Shown: piece by piece, positions 61,990 to 64,000 of the stretch | Layout of the letters: each line of letters begins with the position of its first letter | Numbering within the stretch: the stretch's first letter is position 1 | From: Antarctobacter sediminis | GTDB taxonomy: Bacteria > Pseudomonadota > Alphaproteobacteria > Rhodobacterales > Rhodobacteraceae | DNA: 64,000 bases | Assembly: GCF_019218285.1 (NCBI RefSeq) | Contig: NZ_JAHUZG010000005.1 | Location: 1-64,000, forward strand | Direction: 5' to 3' | Program-made: the position numbers and the translations under genes | The notes under the pieces: model-generated | What the model saw: only the letters and a program-made list of their open reading frames with translations | The model's database searches: none | Told to the model about the DNA's origin: nothing

Positions 61990-62348
61990 GGGGCTGCTCG
62001 ATCCCTGTTGTCCGGTCTGACTTTTCCACAGTTTCGCACAATCCGCGCGAATTATCCATCAGTGTTGCGAAAAGCCGAACCCGACACACCCAAAGCGGGC
62101 ATTCTTCGGTCAACATTAACCTTTGCACCACCATCAAGGACAAAAATTTCCGTTCAAAATCAGCTTGCTAACCTAATTTTCACATGTTTTTTGCCCGGCT
62201 GCAAAATCAATCCATTCGGGCCACACTCTCGCCCCAAACCAACTGCTTAATAAGCTCATACCGACGAGGGACAGGGCAAGGTGAGAGAGGCCCACAACGC
62301 CCAAGACGGTCACTGAAACAAACGCACTACACCTACGGAGAGAGAACC
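61990..62348. other. 359-bp divergent promoter region between the transglycosylase and the first pilin gene
   Basis: It is AT-richer than the surroundings, with many TTAA/AATT stretches. It contains a CtrA half-site-like ATTAACC near 62115 and a GAGAG purine stretch before the first pilin. No gene is seen. A long 5' UTR before the pilin is likely. Confidence 0.5.
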
Positions 62349-62528
62349 ATGATCAACTTCATCAAGAACTTCCGCAAAGACGAAGACGGCGCCGTTACTG
62401 TTGACTGGGTCGTCCTGACCGCAGCCGTCGTCGGCCTGGCCGTCGCAGCCTATACCACCATCGAAGGCAACTCGCAGGCTCTGATCGACGCAGCCGCGGC
62501 ACGTGTGGCTCTCGAAAACGACTTCTAA
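62349..62528 (+). CDS. Flp-type pilin, copy 1
   Basis: 59 residues. A short charged leader ends at Gly14 (MINFIKNFRKDEDG), where prepilin peptidase would cut, leaving AVTVDWVVLTAAVVGLAVAAY as the hydrophobic helix. The +5 acidic residue is Asp and the next Trp, where canonical Flp has Glu-Tyr. It assembles the Tad/Flp adhesion pilus. GGAGAGAGAA precedes the ATG. It is the first of three pilin genes upstream of cpaB. Confidence 0.88.
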   Translation: MINFIKNFRKDEDGAVTVDWVVLTAAVVGLAVAAYTTIEGNSQALIDAAAARVALENDF

Positions 62529-62560
62529 GTCGGGCGCGGCCTGAGCGCCGCGTAACCCAC

Positions 62561-62583
62561 GGCGCGCGCCCGATGCGCGCGCC
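62561..62583 (+). terminator. Hairpin without T-run between pilin genes 1 and 2
   Basis: GGCGCGCGC (62561-62569) pairs with GCGCGCGCC (62575-62583). The same kind of stem with a T-run follows pilin gene 2. Lacking a U-tract, it may partly stop transcription or protect an abundant pilin mRNA 3' end. Confidence 0.5.
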
Positions 62584-62654
62584 CTCCCTACAGTTCCCCG
62601 CGGCCAGGTTGGTCGCATGACATCACTGACCTGAGGGTCAACCGGAGAAAAACC

Positions 62655-62834
62655 ATGATCAACTTCATCAAGAACTTCCGCAAAGACGAAGACGGCGCCG
62701 TTACTGTTGACTGGGTCGTCCTGACCGCAGCCGTCGTCGGCCTGGCCGTCGCAGCCTACACCACCATCGAAGGCAACTCGCAGGCTCTGATCGACGCAGC
62801 CGCGGCACGTGTGGCTCTCGAAAACGACTTCTAA
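62655..62834 (+). CDS. Flp-type pilin, copy 2
   Basis: 59 residues, the same protein as copy 1. GGAGAAAAACC precedes the ATG at 62655. Two copies of one pilin raise dosage of the major subunit or act as a reservoir for gene conversion. A strong terminator follows, so the first two pilin genes may form one transcription unit apart from the third. Confidence 0.88.
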   Translation: MINFIKNFRKDEDGAVTVDWVVLTAAVVGLAVAAYTTIEGNSQALIDAAAARVALENDF

Positions 62835-62870
62835 GTCGCCTGATCGCATGACGATCACCTAAGACATCCA

Positions 62871-62901
62871 GGCGCGCGCCCGCCGCGGCGCGCGCCTTTT
62901 T
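62871..62901 (+). terminator. Terminator after pilin gene 2
   Basis: GGCGCGCGCC (62871-62880) pairs with GGCGCGCGCC (62887-62896) and is followed by TTTTT. Confidence 0.85.
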
Positions 62902-62946
62902 CACACCCGCACCACATTGTTCGTGCGGGCAACCCGGAGAAACACG

Positions 62947-63126
62947 ATGCGCAAGCTGTTCAGATCCTTCAAGGACAAGGAAGACGGTGCCGTAACTGTG
63001 GACTGGGTCATTCTGACGGCCGGCATCGTCGGTTTCTGTATCGCGGCCTATACCGCGGCCGAAAACGCGACGCTGGGTCTGCGAGACGGCGTAAGCGCCG
63101 AATTGACGCGCCAGAACGATTTCTAA
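62947..63126 (+). CDS. Flp-type pilin, copy 3 (diverged)
   Basis: 59 residues: leader MRKLFRSFKDKEDG, then AVTVDWVILTAGIVGFCIAAY. Same length, cleavage position and VDW motif as copies 1 and 2, but about half of the C-terminal residues differ and there is one Cys in the helix. It may be a minor pilin. GGAGAAACACG precedes the ATG. It lies 195 bp upstream of cpaB. Confidence 0.87.
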   Translation: MRKLFRSFKDKEDGAVTVDWVILTAGIVGFCIAAYTAAENATLGLRDGVSAELTRQNDF

Positions 63127-63321
63127 TCCTGCTGCCCCAAGACTTTCCGCGGACGGCCTGGGTATCCGGGCCGTCCGTCGACGTGTCGGGGCTCACCAAC
63201 CGGATCAGTTCCGGGTCGCCAAGAAGCCCTGCATCCGTCCCGTTCTTGCCGCATTCGCGTGCGAGGCTGGCCCGAGCCGGTGAAAACCGGCCGAAACCAA
63301 GTTGTCCAAGTGAGGTGAAAA

Positions 63322-64000
63322 ATGCGACTCGTATTCGGACTTGTGCTGATCGCCGGCCTCGCCCTGGCGGGCTTTGCCGTCTACATGGCGCAGAATTACA
63401 TCGGGGCCTATGAAAACGCGCTGGCGCAAGAGCGCGCGAAGTCCGGAGCATCGGTGCCCGTGGCCAAGATCTATATCGCCAAACGTGCCATCAACTATGG
63501 CGAAGAGATCAAGGAAGAAGACGTGGCCCTTGCGCCATGGCCGAAAAAGACCCTCCCCGAAGACTACTTTGACGAAGAAAACCCCTTCTTCATCGACGGC
63601 GAAGGCCCGCGGCTTGCCATGCGACCGATCGAGAAATTCGAAGCGTTGATGAAGGTCAAAGTGTCCGAACCGGGCGGCGACGCCGGTCTGACGTCACGGC
63701 TGGATCGCGGGCAACGCGCCTTTGCAATCAAGGTCGACGTGGCCTCCGGCGTCTCGGGCTTTCTGCGTCCCGGTGACCGGGTCGATGTCTACTGGACGGG
63801 CCGCCTGCCCGGCGAAGTCGGGGAACGTGCGCAGGGCGAGGTCACCAAGCTGATCCAGACCGGCATCCGCCTGATCGCCATCGACCAGACCGCGAACACC
63901 GAATACAACACCGCCACCATCGCACGCACAGTGACCGTCGCCGCCAGCCCCCAGCAGGTTGCCGCGCTGGCACAGGCCCAGTCCACCGGCAAGCTGTCGC
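63322..64000 (+). CDS. cpaB: Flp pilus assembly protein CpaB, N-terminal part (cut by window end)
   Basis: 226 codons are visible. An N-terminal helix (LVFGLVLIAGLALAGFAVYMAQ) anchors it, followed by a SAF domain (VPVAKIYIAKRAINYGEEIKEEDVAL) and the CpaB/RcpC region with GVSGFLRPGDRVDVYW. CpaB/RcpC is a periplasmic assembly protein of the Tad pilus. Its place right after the pilin genes is the usual order. The rest of the tad operon should lie beyond the window. Confidence 0.93.
   Translation, partial: MRLVFGLVLIAGLALAGFAVYMAQNYIGAYENALAQERAKSGASVPVAKIYIAKRAINYGEEIKEEDVALAPWPKKTLPEDYFDEENPFFIDGEGPRLAMRPIEKFEALMKVKVSEPGGDAGLTSRLDRGQRAFAIKVDVASGVSGFLRPGDRVDVYWTGRLPGEVGERAQGEVTKLIQTGIRLIAIDQTANTEYNTATIARTVTVAASPQQVAALAQAQSTGKLS

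Larger units (their letters stand above)
62349..62834 (+). repeat. Direct repeat: two nearly identical pilin genes
   Basis: The 180-bp coding regions at 62349-62528 and 62655-62834 differ at one base only, T at 62453 against C at 62759, a silent Tyr codon change. Identity stops at the start codon upstream and six bases after the stop, so only the coding region is kept identical. Confidence 0.95.

Overview
The window is a stretch of high-GC chromosome from an alphaproteobacterium of the Rhodobacterales, most likely the marine Roseobacter group. This is inferred from gene content and order: dprA and topA in the same orientation, the coxB-ctaB-coxF-ctaG-coxC-SURF1-thrC-M16 peptidase run without coxA, the murA/DUF2948/hisD/arsC/UPF0262/phosphatase/infA/maf/rng/yacG run, phaZ divergent from phaC, and a Flp pilus locus with 59-residue pilins. 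It is mostly housekeeping chromosome. I see no prophage, insertion sequence, CRISPR array or rRNA operon.

Region by region. 1-18 kb is almost all minus strand. It holds the end of etfA, an orphan membrane protein, a zinc-uptake locus (zur-znuC-znuB divergent from znuA, with two Zur-type operators between them) and a 5-oxoprolinase operon (pxpB-pxpC-pxpA). These are followed by a translationally coupled maf-rng-yacG-aminotransferase operon, infA, and a long run that includes two arsC paralogues, hisD and murA. A tRNA-Thr(GGT) and about 0.6 kb without a convincing gene lead into plus-strand genes at 19-28 kb: waaA, DUF1178, an SDR, lysC, ptsP and a periplasmic cytochrome c'/multicopper oxidase/cytochrome c operon. 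28-37 kb is more accessory. It has EcsC, a GNAT, a flavin reductase, a lower-GC RibD-type reductase gene and a CatB-like acetyltransferase (both with striking 5' RNA structures), a SulP transporter, mtnP, DUF2927, LysE, a small ribbon-helix-helix protein facing a 37-codon ORF, and apt.

37-44 kb is a polyhydroxybutyrate block: phaZ, phaC, two tandemly duplicated phasin genes each with its own palindromic operator and terminator, and scoAB, which can re-activate acetoacetate released from the polymer. 44-51 kb holds an L,D-transpeptidase, topA, dprA (with a CtrA-like site upstream) and tldD. 51-58.6 kb is the cytochrome c oxidase biogenesis operon running into thrC, an M16 peptidase and a GNAT. 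58.7-62 kb has a metallo-hydrolase, a D-2-hydroxyacid dehydrogenase and a lytic transglycosylase. The window ends in the start of a Flp/Tad pilus locus with three pilin genes, two of them identical but for one silent base, and the beginning of cpaB.

The observations most worth a second look are small ones. They include a five-codon leader ORF plus a Shine-Dalgarno-covering hairpin before the CatB-like gene, nested hairpins before the RibD-type reductase, and a GC-rich extragenic repeat at three sites. Others are the duplicated phasin units with PhaR-like operators but no adjacent phaR, the D/W variant of the Flp pilin motif, several genes below 60 codons, and a structured 3' region after ecsC that could be a non-coding RNA.
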